From the NCBI GenBank assembly GCA_945882005.1, contig CAMCWG010000109.1, forward strand, positions 1 to 8,891: a DNA stretch of 8,891 nucleotides, in the 5' to 3' direction. Shown piece after piece: positions 1 to 6,619 of this stretch; position 1 is the stretch's first letter; each line of letters opens with the position of its first letter. The translations under genes and the position numbers were made by a program. Source of the DNA: Bordetella parapertussis (GTDB lineage Bacteria; Pseudomonadota; Gammaproteobacteria; Burkholderiales; Burkholderiaceae_B). The notes under the pieces are model-generated. The model was not told where the DNA came from, did no database searches, and was given only the letters and a program-made list of their open reading frames with translations.

Positions 1-640
1 AAACAGAAGCAATCCCAGACAACGGTTCGCGCACAATACCGGACAAGAACCTTGACGCAGCGCCGTTCGGACGGCCCGGCCTAACCGAGACTGTCATCAA
101 ACGAGCGACGCGCCCATCGATATAACCCTTGCGCGTGTAATCTGCGATGAGTTGCTCGCAAATGAACTTGTGAATGCCATAGCTTGACTGAGGAGTCGGC
201 AGCGTCTCATCGCGCACAACATCGGCCAAGGGGATTGCTGGATCCGAACCAAACACGGCAACGGAGCTTGCAAAGAACAAGAGCGGCGCTTGCCCACTAC
301 GCGCTTGCTGAGCGCGCAACGCATCCAGAAGCTTTCTGGTTGTGTCGAGGTTCGAGCGCAGACCCAAATCAAAATCTGCCTCGCACTCGCCAGACACTGC
401 AGACGCAAAATGAAAAACAGCGTCGTAATTTTTTTCGCATAAGGCATCGACACGCGCAAGCAAATCGCCAACATCGACCTTCACTAACGGATGCGAAGCA
501 ATTTCTTGTCTCGCAGGCGCATACAAGTCAGCAAGTGTGAGCGACGTGATCGCCCGACCCCGAAGCTGACCGCGCTTGAGTAGCGCTTGCGTCAATAGCG
601 TTCCGAGAAAACCAGCCGCACCAGTAATTAAAATGTTCAT
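1..640 (-). CDS. denD: NAD-dependent epimerase/dehydratase-type D-erythronate dehydrogenase, 3' end outside the window
   Basis: Extended short-chain dehydrogenase. DenD oxidises D-erythronate with NAD to 2-oxo-tetronate, which OtnI (not seen here) isomerises for OtnK. The frame is open from the ATG at 640-638 to the left edge, giving 213 residues of an expected 320 or so. Seen: the Rossmann glycine motif GAAGFLG at residues 7-13, HFAS near 77-80, the catalytic Ser region FASSV at 123-127, and the YxxxK pair Tyr154/Lys158. RPGRPN at 188-192 and the REPLSG stretch near 204-209 resemble the DenD subgroup more than sugar-nucleotide epimerases. The start lies two bases after the otnC stop, so translation is probably coupled. 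The neighbours otnC and otnK support the tetronate role. A dehydrogenase for a related sugar acid is the main alternative. No stop or frameshift is seen in the visible part. Confidence 0.85.
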   Translation of the reverse strand, partial: MNILITGAAGFLGTLLTQALLKRGQLRGRAITSLTLADLYAPARQEIASHPLVKVDVGDLLARVDALCEKNYDAVFHFASAVSGECEADFDLGLRSNLDTTRKLLDALRAQQARSGQAPLLFFASSVAVFGSDPAIPLADVVRDETLPTPQSSYGIHKFICEQLIADYTRKGYIDGRVARLMTVSVRPGRPNGAASRFLSGIVREPLSGIASV

Positions 641-642
641 GT

Positions 643-1332
643 TTACCAAGAAGCCTTAAAAAGTTCACGTAATTCTTGTATCGAAGTTTCATCCAACGCC
701 TTCGCCGTACAGCCCCCACGCAACCAAAGTTTCGCAGTCTCTTCGAGCTCTTCGAGCGTCGCCATCGCGGCACCAGGATTTGGGCCCCACACTTGCGGGC
801 CGAGCTTATCGCACATCACCGCTCTAAGCGATAAACCACGGGCACGATGGGACGAGATGAGTCGCTCAATCGCATCAGCGACCGCTGGGGCACCGGGACG
901 ACAATAGTCGATCAGTGGCACATGCCCGACTTTCATCACATAGTAAGGCGTGATGGGCGGAACAATATCATCCTTAGACCAGACGCCTCGCAACGTTAAA
1001 TCAACGAGCCAGGATGAGTGTGTGTGCACAACACAACCCGCCTCGGAATCGCAATCGTAGATACGTCGATGCAAGACAAGCGTCTTGCTTGCCCGATCAC
1101 CGCTCACTTGTTCTCCGCGCGCATCAATGCGAGACAAGCGCGAAGCTTCAAGGAATCCCAGACAGGCATCTGTTGGCGTGATCAAAGAACCACCGCCATC
1201 TGCCTGCGGTACGCGAACACTGATATTCCCGGTCGAGCCGTGCACGTAGCCTCGCTCAAACAAGCTTCGACCGATACGACAGATTTCCTGTCGTAAAAAA
1301 ATCAAATGCGCTGTTTCAGCTGGATTGCTCAT
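643..1332 (-). CDS. otnC: OtnC-like class II aldolase family protein (3-oxo-tetronate 4-phosphate decarboxylase) with altered active-site positions
   Basis: Cytoplasmic class II aldolase/adducin fold, 229 residues, a normal length. OtnC decarboxylates 3-oxo-tetronate 4-phosphate to dihydroxyacetone phosphate and CO2. Seen: HGSTGNIS at 31-38 (phosphate-binding loop region), HTHSSW at 103-108 holding two zinc-ligand histidines (103, 105), PPITPYYVMKVGHVPL at 125-140 and LEELEETAKLWL at 193-204, all typical of the OtnC/YgbL group. Odd: the position of the catalytic Glu (SKE in YgbL, SSE in FucA) is Thr84, and the position of the third zinc His (the ANHGP motif) is Leu177 in DKLGP. The gene may be a subfamily with other chemistry, or impaired. 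The start ATG overlaps the otnK stop by four bases (ATGA) and denD follows after two bases. Family membership is clear; the exact reaction is inferred from neighbours. Confidence 0.82.
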   Translation of the reverse strand: MSNPAETAHLIFLRQEICRIGRSLFERGYVHGSTGNISVRVPQADGGGSLITPTDACLGFLEASRLSRIDARGEQVSGDRASKTLVLHRRIYDCDSEAGCVVHTHSSWLVDLTLRGVWSKDDIVPPITPYYVMKVGHVPLIDYCRPGAPAVADAIERLISSHRARGLSLRAVMCDKLGPQVWGPNPGAAMATLEELEETAKLWLRGGCTAKALDETSIQELRELFKASW

Positions 1333-2609
1333 GAGGATAACTTTCCAAACGCTTTCAACAAAAAGTCTTCTGTACCGAAGTTTCCAGATTTCAATGTAAT
1401 GTGCAGGATTTGCTCGTCAACATTGGTCTTCCCGGCACACCAGGGCACGCCTGGATCAATTTGAGCCCCGATTTGCAACTGCTGCATTCCTAGCGCTTGA
1501 ACGACGGCACCAGAGGTTTCTCCACCTGCCACGACCAACTGTCCAACACCCGCTTGCACTAGTCCGTGTGCAATCAACGCAAGGGTCTGCTCCACCCACT
1601 CACCGACCTCAGCGATACCAAGTTTTGCTTGAATCGCTTTGAGCGCATCGGGTTGGGCAGTTGAGTAGATCAGCACCGGGCCATCAATCAACCGCGGAGT
1701 TGCCCAAGCAAGGACTTCACGCACGAGCATCTCACGGGCATCAGGCCCATCCATACGAAGGGGATCGACTGCGTAGGCTGGGCGGCCGCTCGCGACAAAT
1801 GCGGCGACTTGCGCGTTGGTCGCCCGCGAACAACTTCCTGCAATAACCGCCTGCAAGCCTTGAGCGGGCGGCAACGTTGCGGCCCGCTCGTTAGGCGCGA
1901 TGCCGAAATTTGCGGGCAGACCAATCGCGACGCCAGAACCAGCAGTGATTAAAGGCATATCGGCTAAGGCAGGTGCCAACCGATGCAGATCAGCGTTGCT
2001 AAGAGCATCGACAATCGCAACACCCACGCCCTGTTCTTTAAGCGCTGCGATACGTTTTTGGATGGCATCCTTACCCTGTGCGATAACGGCATAGTCGATC
2101 AATCCGACTGACCGCTTGGTCTGGGGCGCCAACACGCGCACAAGATTGGGATCCTGCATTGGAGTCAACGGGTGGTCTTGCATGCCACTTTCGTGGAGCA
2201 GCACATCGCCAACAAACAGGTAGCCTTTGAACACTGTACGGCCCACATCAGGGAAAGCTGGTGTGGCAATGGTGAAGTCGGTGTTCAACGCTGACATTAA
2301 CGCATCGATGACAGGCCCAATATTGCCCTGTGCAGTCGAATCAAAGGTGGAGCAATATTTAAAATAAATCTGGCGAGCACCTTGCGCCTGAAGCCATTGC
2401 AGGGCACGCAGAGATTGCGCCACCGCTTCCTGAGGCGCAATCGTTCGACTCTTAAGAGACACCACCACTGCGTCGACTTCTGTGCTCAAAGGCGCCGTCG
2501 GGACACCGACCGTTTGAAGCACACGCATCCCAGCGCGCACAAGGTTATTGGCCAGATCGGTTGCGCCGGTAAAGTCGTCGGCGATACAGCCCAAGAGCAC
2601 GCGATGCAT
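1329..2609 (-). CDS. otnK: 3-oxo-tetronate kinase (four-carbon acid sugar kinase, DUF1537 family)
   Basis: ATP-dependent kinase that phosphorylates 3-oxo-tetronate at O4 before decarboxylation by OtnC. With the ATG at 2609-2607 it has 426 residues, close to the family's usual size. Seen: the N-terminal substrate domain opens with ADDFTGATD at 10-18; KYCSTFDST lies near residue 96 and PAFPDVGRTVFKGYLFV near 130. The C-terminal nucleotide domain has GSCSRAT, AGGETSG near 361-367, IDPGVPW near 383-389 and KSGNFG near 407-412. No key motif is missing. An in-frame GTG at 2642 would add 11 residues, but the protein family begins at MHRVLLGCIADD, and the GTG lies inside an inverted repeat, so the ATG is preferred. 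There is no strong ribosome site for either start. First gene of the otnK-otnC-denD operon. Confidence 0.93.
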   Translation of the reverse strand: MHRVLLGCIADDFTGATDLANNLVRAGMRVLQTVGVPTAPLSTEVDAVVVSLKSRTIAPQEAVAQSLRALQWLQAQGARQIYFKYCSTFDSTAQGNIGPVIDALMSALNTDFTIATPAFPDVGRTVFKGYLFVGDVLLHESGMQDHPLTPMQDPNLVRVLAPQTKRSVGLIDYAVIAQGKDAIQKRIAALKEQGVGVAIVDALSNADLHRLAPALADMPLITAGSGVAIGLPANFGIAPNERAATLPPAQGLQAVIAGSCSRATNAQVAAFVASGRPAYAVDPLRMDGPDAREMLVREVLAWATPRLIDGPVLIYSTAQPDALKAIQAKLGIAEVGEWVEQTLALIAHGLVQAGVGQLVVAGGETSGAVVQALGMQQLQIGAQIDPGVPWCAGKTNVDEQILHITLKSGNFGTEDFLLKAFGKLSS

Positions 2610-2623
2610 GATTAAAGTCCAAA

Positions 2624-2644
2624 GGGTGCCAAGTGCTAGCACCC
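2624..2644. repeat. Inverted repeat in the otnK leader, possible operator or mRNA hairpin
   Basis: GGGTGC at 2624-2629 and GCACCC at 2639-2644 are perfect reverse complements with nine bases between them. Nested in the right half is the perfect 10-base palindrome GTGCTAGCAC at 2633-2642. The repeat lies between the TATAAT box and the otnK ATG, downstream of the likely transcription start, where a repressor operator would fit. It could also fold in the leader RNA. No regulator gene is in the window, so the binding protein is unknown. Confidence 0.4.
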
Positions 2645-2664
2645 GTAATGTTTAGATGCCTGAA

Positions 2665-2670
2665 ATTATA
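2665..2670 (-). promoter_or_regulatory. -10 box of the otnK-otnC-denD promoter
   Basis: The minus strand reads TATAAT, a perfect sigma-70 type -10 hexamer, 55 bases before the otnK ATG. At 17-base spacing the -35 position reads TAAGTG, a poor match. A better TTGCTA is 21 bases away, too far. A weak or activator-dependent promoter is therefore likely. The position is inferred from sequence only. Confidence 0.45.
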
Positions 2671-2698
2671 AGGTAGGGTCTGCATTACACTTAGCAAT

Positions 2699-3280
2699 AT
2701 GAGCACAATGCCCTTAAAAGTGGTTGCCCTTCCCCCGAATGCCCTGCGCGCTAAAGGCAGCGGTCTATCCCTGCGATACGGGACGGCAAAAAGCCCCTTC
2801 GGTCCCTGCCTATTGGCTTGGACAGGTCAAGGCCTCTGTTTGCTGCATTTTCTAGATGGTCCTACCACGCAAGCCGACATGATCCTCAAGCACCTGTGGC
2901 CCCAGGCTATGGTGCAGCACACTCAGTCCGAGGCAAGTGCTATCGTAACGTCGATTTTTTCGGCGCACGGTCCAAGTAAGCCGCCTGCGCTGATTTTGTG
3001 CGGGACACCTTTCCAACTCAAAGCATGGCGCGCCCTGTTAGAGATCCCCTTTGGCGAAACTCGGTCGTATGGGCAACTCGCCGAAGCAATGGGCAATCCA
3101 AGTGCAGCACGTGCGGCAGGAACGGCGATCGGTGCCAATCTCCTGGCATACCTCGTGCCCTGCCACCGAATCATCCGCGAGACAGGGCAAACTGGCCAGT
3201 ATCGTTGGGGGGCCCAGCGTAAAGTCATGATTTTGAACTGGGAGGCCGCACAACTTGCGGCAGCCCAAACCAACCGTTAG
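2699..3280 (+). CDS. ogt: Methylated-DNA--[protein]-cysteine S-methyltransferase (Ogt / Ada C-terminal type)
   Basis: Suicide DNA repair protein that moves the alkyl group from O6-alkylguanine (and O4-alkylthymine) to its own cysteine. It has 193 residues. Seen: the active-site motif PCHRI at 154-158 with acceptor Cys155; the DNA-binding helix region GNPSAARAAGTAIG at 132-145 with the arginine finger probably Arg138; and Asn147, the conserved Asn before the LVPCHR loop. The N-terminal part (GLSLRYG, GPCLLAW, GLCLLHFLDG) resembles the Ada C-terminal half rather than classic Ogt, but there is no AraC-type or zinc-cysteine domain, so it is a stand-alone transferase. No clear Shine-Dalgarno precedes ATG 2699; ATG 2708 is an alternative start. 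It diverges from otnK and is followed after 38 bases by the Old Yellow Enzyme gene, perhaps co-transcribed. Confidence 0.93.
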   Translation: MSTMPLKVVALPPNALRAKGSGLSLRYGTAKSPFGPCLLAWTGQGLCLLHFLDGPTTQADMILKHLWPQAMVQHTQSEASAIVTSIFSAHGPSKPPALILCGTPFQLKAWRALLEIPFGETRSYGQLAEAMGNPSAARAAGTAIGANLLAYLVPCHRIIRETGQTGQYRWGAQRKVMILNWEAAQLAAAQTNR

Positions 3281-3318
3281 CATCTCTCTATCTATCGATC
3301 TACTCTTAGGATTCAGTA

Positions 3319-4431
3319 ATGAGCCAACTGTTTACACCCATCTCAATCGGTCCACTCAAGCTAGCAAACCGCATCGTGATCGCCCCGATGTGCCAGTATT
3401 CCGCAGAAGACGGCTTAACAACCGACTGGCACACCATTCATCTTGGACACATGGCGCTTTCGGGTGCGGGCCTGCTCATCATTGAAGCCACCGGGGTCGA
3501 ACCAATCGGTCGCATCACAAACGGGTGTGTGGGCTTGTATTCGGACGAAACAGAGGCAGCACTCAAGCGTACGATTGAGTCGGTTCGGAAATATTCAGAT
3601 ATGCCCATCATGATCCAGCTCGCACATGCAGGCCGCAAGGGATCGAGCCAGCGCCCCTGGGAGGGTGGACAGCTCCTCGCGCCGAAGGATGGGGGCTGGG
3701 TTCCACAAGGACCGTCTGCTATCCCCCAGTTACCCACCGAGCCCGCCCCACAAGAAATCGACGCAGCGGGACTCAAGCGTATTCGTGAAGCATTCGTGCA
3801 AGCCACGAAGCGTTCGATTCGCATCGGTTTTGAGGGTATCGAATTACACAATGCGCACGGCTATTTGTTGCATCAATTTCTTTCGCCGATCGCAAACCAG
3901 CGCACAGACGCCTACGGCGGCTCCTTAGCGAACCGGATGCGTTTCCCTCTGGAAGTCTTTGAGGCCGTGCGCGCAGTGACGCCAGCAAATGTCAGCCTAG
4001 GCATACGCATCTCTGCCACGGACTGGGCTGAAGGCGGTTGGACACCTGAGGAAAGCGTGGAATACGGCAATGCACTTAAGGCTCTAGGCTGCGACTTTAT
4101 CGACGTATCGAGTGGTGGCGTTGCGCACCAGCAAAAAATACCTCTGGGCCCAAAATATCAGGTTCCTTTGGCAACGCAGATCAAAAAAGGGACAGGCCTG
4201 CCCACGATGGCAGTCGGTTTAATTACCGAGGCTAAAGAAGCGGAAGAAATCATTGTCAACGGCGAGGCCGATATGGTGGCATTAGCGCGGGGCATGCTCT
4301 ATGACGCACGTTGGCCCTGGCATGCTGCGGCAGAGTTGGGTGCCTCGGTTAAGGCACCCAAGCAATACTGGCGTTCGCAGCCTCGCGGCTTGACTACCCT
4401 GTTTGGGGATGCCAAGACAGGCGGACGATAA
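3319..4431 (+). CDS. namA: NADH:flavin oxidoreductase, Old Yellow Enzyme family (NamA/YqjM/XenA class)
   Basis: FMN-dependent ene-reductase, cytosolic, that uses NAD(P)H to reduce activated C=C bonds and some nitro compounds. It has 370 residues in a TIM barrel. Seen: PMCQYS at 24-29 with Cys25, the redox-tuning cysteine of the YqjM/XenA class; QLAHAGRK at 100-107; ELHNAHGYLLHQFLSP at 175-190 with the substrate-binding pair His177/His180; RTDAYGGSLANR at 195-206; the FMN phosphate region ADMVALARGML near residues 319-329; and C-terminal KQYWRSQPR, where YqjM-type enzymes supply an Arg to the partner active site. AGGA at 3308-3311, seven bases before ATG 3319, supports the start. The physiological substrate is unknown. 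The alkyl-transferase gene upstream hints at a shared role in electrophile damage, but that is inference. Confidence 0.93.
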   Translation: MSQLFTPISIGPLKLANRIVIAPMCQYSAEDGLTTDWHTIHLGHMALSGAGLLIIEATGVEPIGRITNGCVGLYSDETEAALKRTIESVRKYSDMPIMIQLAHAGRKGSSQRPWEGGQLLAPKDGGWVPQGPSAIPQLPTEPAPQEIDAAGLKRIREAFVQATKRSIRIGFEGIELHNAHGYLLHQFLSPIANQRTDAYGGSLANRMRFPLEVFEAVRAVTPANVSLGIRISATDWAEGGWTPEESVEYGNALKALGCDFIDVSSGGVAHQQKIPLGPKYQVPLATQIKKGTGLPTMAVGLITEAKEAEEIIVNGEADMVALARGMLYDARWPWHAAAELGASVKAPKQYWRSQPRGLTTLFGDAKTGGR

Positions 4432-4450
4432 CGCTTGAGTAAAACCGCCT

Positions 4451-4933
4451 CTAGTCCCTAAAGTTATTGAACTGCAGGGGTAGAGGCACATCGGCCTTTT
4501 TTAAGAGCGCGATGGCATCTTGCAAGTCATCACGCTTTTTACCTGTGACACGCAACTTATCGCCTGTAATTTGTGTTTCCACCTTAAGCTTGGCTTCCTT
4601 GATGGACGCAATCAACTTCTTGGAAACCGCCTGCTCAATCCCCTGCTTGACCGTGATTTTTTGACGAGCACCACCCAGGTTCTCGAGCGGATCCGCAACA
4701 TCCATACAACGCACGTCAATGCTGCGTGCGCTCAACCGACCGCGCAAAATATCAATCATTTGCTTTAGTTGAAACGCGCTAGGGGCAACTTGCGTGACCA
4801 CATAGCCCTCCAACTCGAACTTTGCATCCGTTCCCTTGAAGTCAAAACGGTTGGCAAGCTCTCGGTTTGCTTGATCGACTGCATTGGTGAGTTCGTGTTT
4901 ATCAACTTCGGAGACGACGTCGAAAGAAGGCAT
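4451..4933 (-). CDS. yajQ: YajQ family cyclic-di-GMP / nucleotide-binding protein (UPF0234)
   Basis: Small cytosolic protein of two ferredoxin-like domains. Members bind nucleotides, and in some bacteria YajQ binds cyclic di-GMP and acts with a LysR-type regulator; the role here is not shown. It has 160 residues, the family length. Seen: MPSFDVVSEVDKHEL at the start, ANRFDFKGTDAKFEL at 27-41, GGARQKITVKQGIEQ near 87-101, and the closing KKRDDLQDAIALLKKAD and LPLQFNNFRD. The C terminus is complete. AGGA (minus strand of 4941-4944) seven bases before the ATG confirms the start. TAAAAT on the minus strand at 4969-4964 could be a -10 box but has no matching -35. It converges with namA (19 bases between stops) and diverges from the MOSC gene. 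Confidence 0.97.
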   Translation of the reverse strand: MPSFDVVSEVDKHELTNAVDQANRELANRFDFKGTDAKFELEGYVVTQVAPSAFQLKQMIDILRGRLSARSIDVRCMDVADPLENLGGARQKITVKQGIEQAVSKKLIASIKEAKLKVETQITGDKLRVTGKKRDDLQDAIALLKKADVPLPLQFNNFRD

Positions 4934-5006
4934 AGCAGAATCCTGACAGTAAAGACAAGATTCATTTTAGAATACAACGCATCACAATTATCAGGGTACT
5001 CACCAA

Positions 5007-5867
5007 ATGGCAGACTGCAACGGAATCATCAGCCAAATATTCATTTACCCCGTCAAATCCTGCGCTGGGATCGAGATCAACCAGGCGACTCTTACCGCCA
5101 CAGGCTTGGCGTTCGATCGTGAGTGGATGATCGTTGACCAGGACGGTCTGTTTCTGACTCAACGCCAGATTCCGCATATGGTGTGGATCACCCCAGAACT
5201 CACCAGCCACTCCCTAAAACTGAAAGCACCGGACCAACCGGCACTGGAGATCGAGTTCAGTCAACGGGGTGCGAGCCGTTCTGTCACCGTTTGGCGTGAC
5301 ACCCTGCTCGCCGATGACATGGGTGACGAGGCCGCTGCTTGGCTTGATCAGTATCTGGCTGTTCCAGGAAAGCGCTTTCGACTGGTGCGCTTTGCAAAAG
5401 ATGCCATGCGTCTTTCGTCCAAGGACTGGACCAAAGAGATCGACGCACCCAACATGTTCAGCGACGGCTTCGCTGTTCTCGTTGCGACCCAACGTAGTTT
5501 GGATATATTGAATGAGCGCCTGCTCGAGCAGGGCCACGAAGCAGTCGATATGTTGCGCTTCCGTCCAAACATTGTGCTCGAGGATCTAGAGGCACATACC
5601 GAAGATGATCTAAGTCGACTTCAGCTTCAGTCGCCATCTGGCTTACTTGAGCTCGCCCTCGTAAAGCCCTGCCCGCGCTGCCCGATCCCAAATATCAATC
5701 CCTACACCGCAAGCAGCTCGCCCGAAGTCGTAGACACTTTGGCAAGCTATCGCTCGCTTGCGCGTATGGATGGTGCAGTTTGTTTCGGAATGAATGCTAT
5801 TGTGCTGTCTGGAGTAGGCCACCCGCTGCACGTTGGACAACGCTTTGACGCCGACTACGCAATTTAA
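5007..5867 (+). CDS. MOSC domain-containing protein with MOSC N-terminal beta barrel (YcbX/mARC-like)
   Basis: Probable molybdenum-cofactor enzyme of the YcbX/mARC group, which reduces N-hydroxylated compounds. It has 286 residues. Seen: N-terminal beta-barrel domain with IYPVKSC at 13-19 and FDREWM at 36-41; MOSC domain with LRFRPNIV at 183-190; then the motif VKPCPRCPIPNINP at 219-232, where Cys222 or Cys225 should ligate molybdenum; and CFGMNAIVLSG near 259-269. No ferredoxin domain is fused, so an outside electron donor is needed. A purine-rich AGGG lies about ten bases before ATG 5007. The gene begins a plus-strand run: the small membrane protein starts 12 bases after its stop. A link between the Moco enzyme and the following envelope genes is only positional. 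Confidence 0.9.
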   Translation: MADCNGIISQIFIYPVKSCAGIEINQATLTATGLAFDREWMIVDQDGLFLTQRQIPHMVWITPELTSHSLKLKAPDQPALEIEFSQRGASRSVTVWRDTLLADDMGDEAAAWLDQYLAVPGKRFRLVRFAKDAMRLSSKDWTKEIDAPNMFSDGFAVLVATQRSLDILNERLLEQGHEAVDMLRFRPNIVLEDLEAHTEDDLSRLQLQSPSGLLELALVKPCPRCPIPNINPYTASSSPEVVDTLASYRSLARMDGAVCFGMNAIVLSGVGHPLHVGQRFDADYAI

Positions 5868-5871
5868 AGGA
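5867..5871 (+). promoter_or_regulatory. Ribosome binding site of the DUF5993-type small gene
   Basis: AAGGA overlaps the last base of the MOSC stop codon and sits eight bases before ATG 5880. The spacing picks this ATG over the in-frame ATGs at 5886 and 5889, and it is the best evidence that the 52-codon frame is translated. Confidence 0.7.
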
Positions 5872-5879
5872 ATACCTGT

Positions 5880-6038
5880 ATGGTCATGATGTTGCCGTTT
5901 TTAAGTGCGCTCCTCGCGATTTGGTTTACCTTACGCGGCAATCGTCCTTACACAATCCGAACCTGGATCTTTACGTTTGTGATTTTCCTGTTATGGATGC
6001 AGTACCACATGACGGACAAATTGAGTATTTCACTATGA
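5880..6038 (+). CDS. Small two-segment inner-membrane protein, DUF5993 type
   Basis: A 52-residue protein. Seen: hydrophobic segment at about residues 3-17, a basic turn with Arg19, Arg22 and Arg27, a second hydrophobic segment at 28-41 (rich in Phe, Ile, Leu, Trp), then a short tail with HMTD at 43-46 and a final SISL. This layout, and the H-x-T-D tail, match my recollection of DUF5993 proteins, which are often encoded directly before DsbB-like genes. Function is unknown; a small partner or stabiliser of the DsbB-like protein is a reasonable guess. Evidence for translation: a good ribosome site, a 12-base gap from the MOSC stop, and an ATGA overlap in which its TGA shares bases with the next gene's ATG. 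The basic turn predicts both ends in the periplasm under the positive-inside rule. Confidence 0.85.
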   Translation: MVMMLPFLSALLAIWFTLRGNRPYTIRTWIFTFVIFLLWMQYHMTDKLSISL

Positions 6039-6619
6039 GCGCTCCTTTGGTAGACATTGACGGTGACAGCTCCTACTTTGGCAGATCGCTCTCCTATTGG
6101 CTTAACGCTGCGGCGTTAGCGGCAGTATGCGGGTCATTAATCGAAGCGCTTTTTTGGCAAATCGCCTTCAACGAACTCCCCTGCCCTCTGTGTCAATTGC
6201 AACGGGTAGCGCTCACACTCGCAGGCATCGGCATGATGCTCAATATTCGTTTTGGACCGCGTGCCACACACTATGCAATCATCCTGGCCTCTGCACTCGC
6301 TGGCGCCACGGCCTCCGTTCGACAAGTTCTACTGCATATTGCGCCAGGTGACGCCGGCTACGGCTCGACGCTCTTTGGTCTTCACTTTTATACGTGGGGA
6401 TTCATCTCTTTCTTCATCATGATGCTGTTTTGTGTCGCAATGCTTTGTATCGATCGTGACCACCTACAGCAATCAAAAGCAGTCACTGTAACCATCCTAT
6501 CCACATTTTTAATTGGACTATTTTTCATTCTTGCTGCTGCAAACACGATCAGTGCGGTAGCAGTATGCGGATTTGGTCCCTGCCCCGATAATCCAACGCA
6601 GTATCTCTGGCAAAAATAA
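6035..6619 (+). CDS. DsbB-like disulfide bond formation protein with C-terminal second cysteine pair
   Basis: Inner-membrane quinone-linked thiol oxidase family, 194 residues. Seen: about five membrane segments (roughly 20-46, 56-71, 79-101, 117-138, 149-177) and PCPLCQLQR at 49-57, the periplasmic CxxC of DsbB (Cys50, Cys53). In E. coli DsbB the second pair lies in the loop between segments 3 and 4; here that loop (about 102-117) has no Cys, and the candidate pair is Cys178/Cys183 in CGFGPCPDNP after segment 5. An odd segment number would place this tail in the periplasm. The start at 6035 is chosen because it overlaps the DUF5993 stop as ATGA; an upstream in-frame GTG at 5921 would overlap that gene heavily and add non-family sequence. 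Its stop overlaps the M23 start (TAATG). Symbol withheld because it is not canonical DsbB. Confidence 0.87.
   Translation: MSAPLVDIDGDSSYFGRSLSYWLNAAALAAVCGSLIEALFWQIAFNELPCPLCQLQRVALTLAGIGMMLNIRFGPRATHYAIILASALAGATASVRQVLLHIAPGDAGYGSTLFGLHFYTWGFISFFIMMLFCVAMLCIDRDHLQQSKAVTVTILSTFLIGLFFILAAANTISAVAVCGFGPCPDNPTQYLWQK

Noticed and set aside
184..540. 118-codon plus-strand open frame opposite denD
   Set aside because: It lies antisense to a frame with clear dehydrogenase motifs; the protein is low-complexity and rich in Arg, Gln and His, with no known domain.
2610..2642. GTG start adding 11 residues to OtnK
   Set aside because: The family begins at the ATG at 2609; the GTG lies in the inverted repeat and has no ribosome site.
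3438..3851. 137-codon open frame on the minus strand inside namA
   Set aside because: It is the antisense shadow of a strongly conserved gene, with no ribosome site and no recognisable domain.
4419..4450. AGGCGG...CCGCCT inverted repeat as a terminator between namA and yajQ
   Set aside because: The loop is 20 bases and neither strand has a T-run after the stem, so it is probably chance.
5921..6034. Upstream GTG extension of the DsbB-like gene
   Set aside because: It would overlap the small membrane gene for most of its length and add residues unlike the family. The ATGA overlap at 6035 is a better start.
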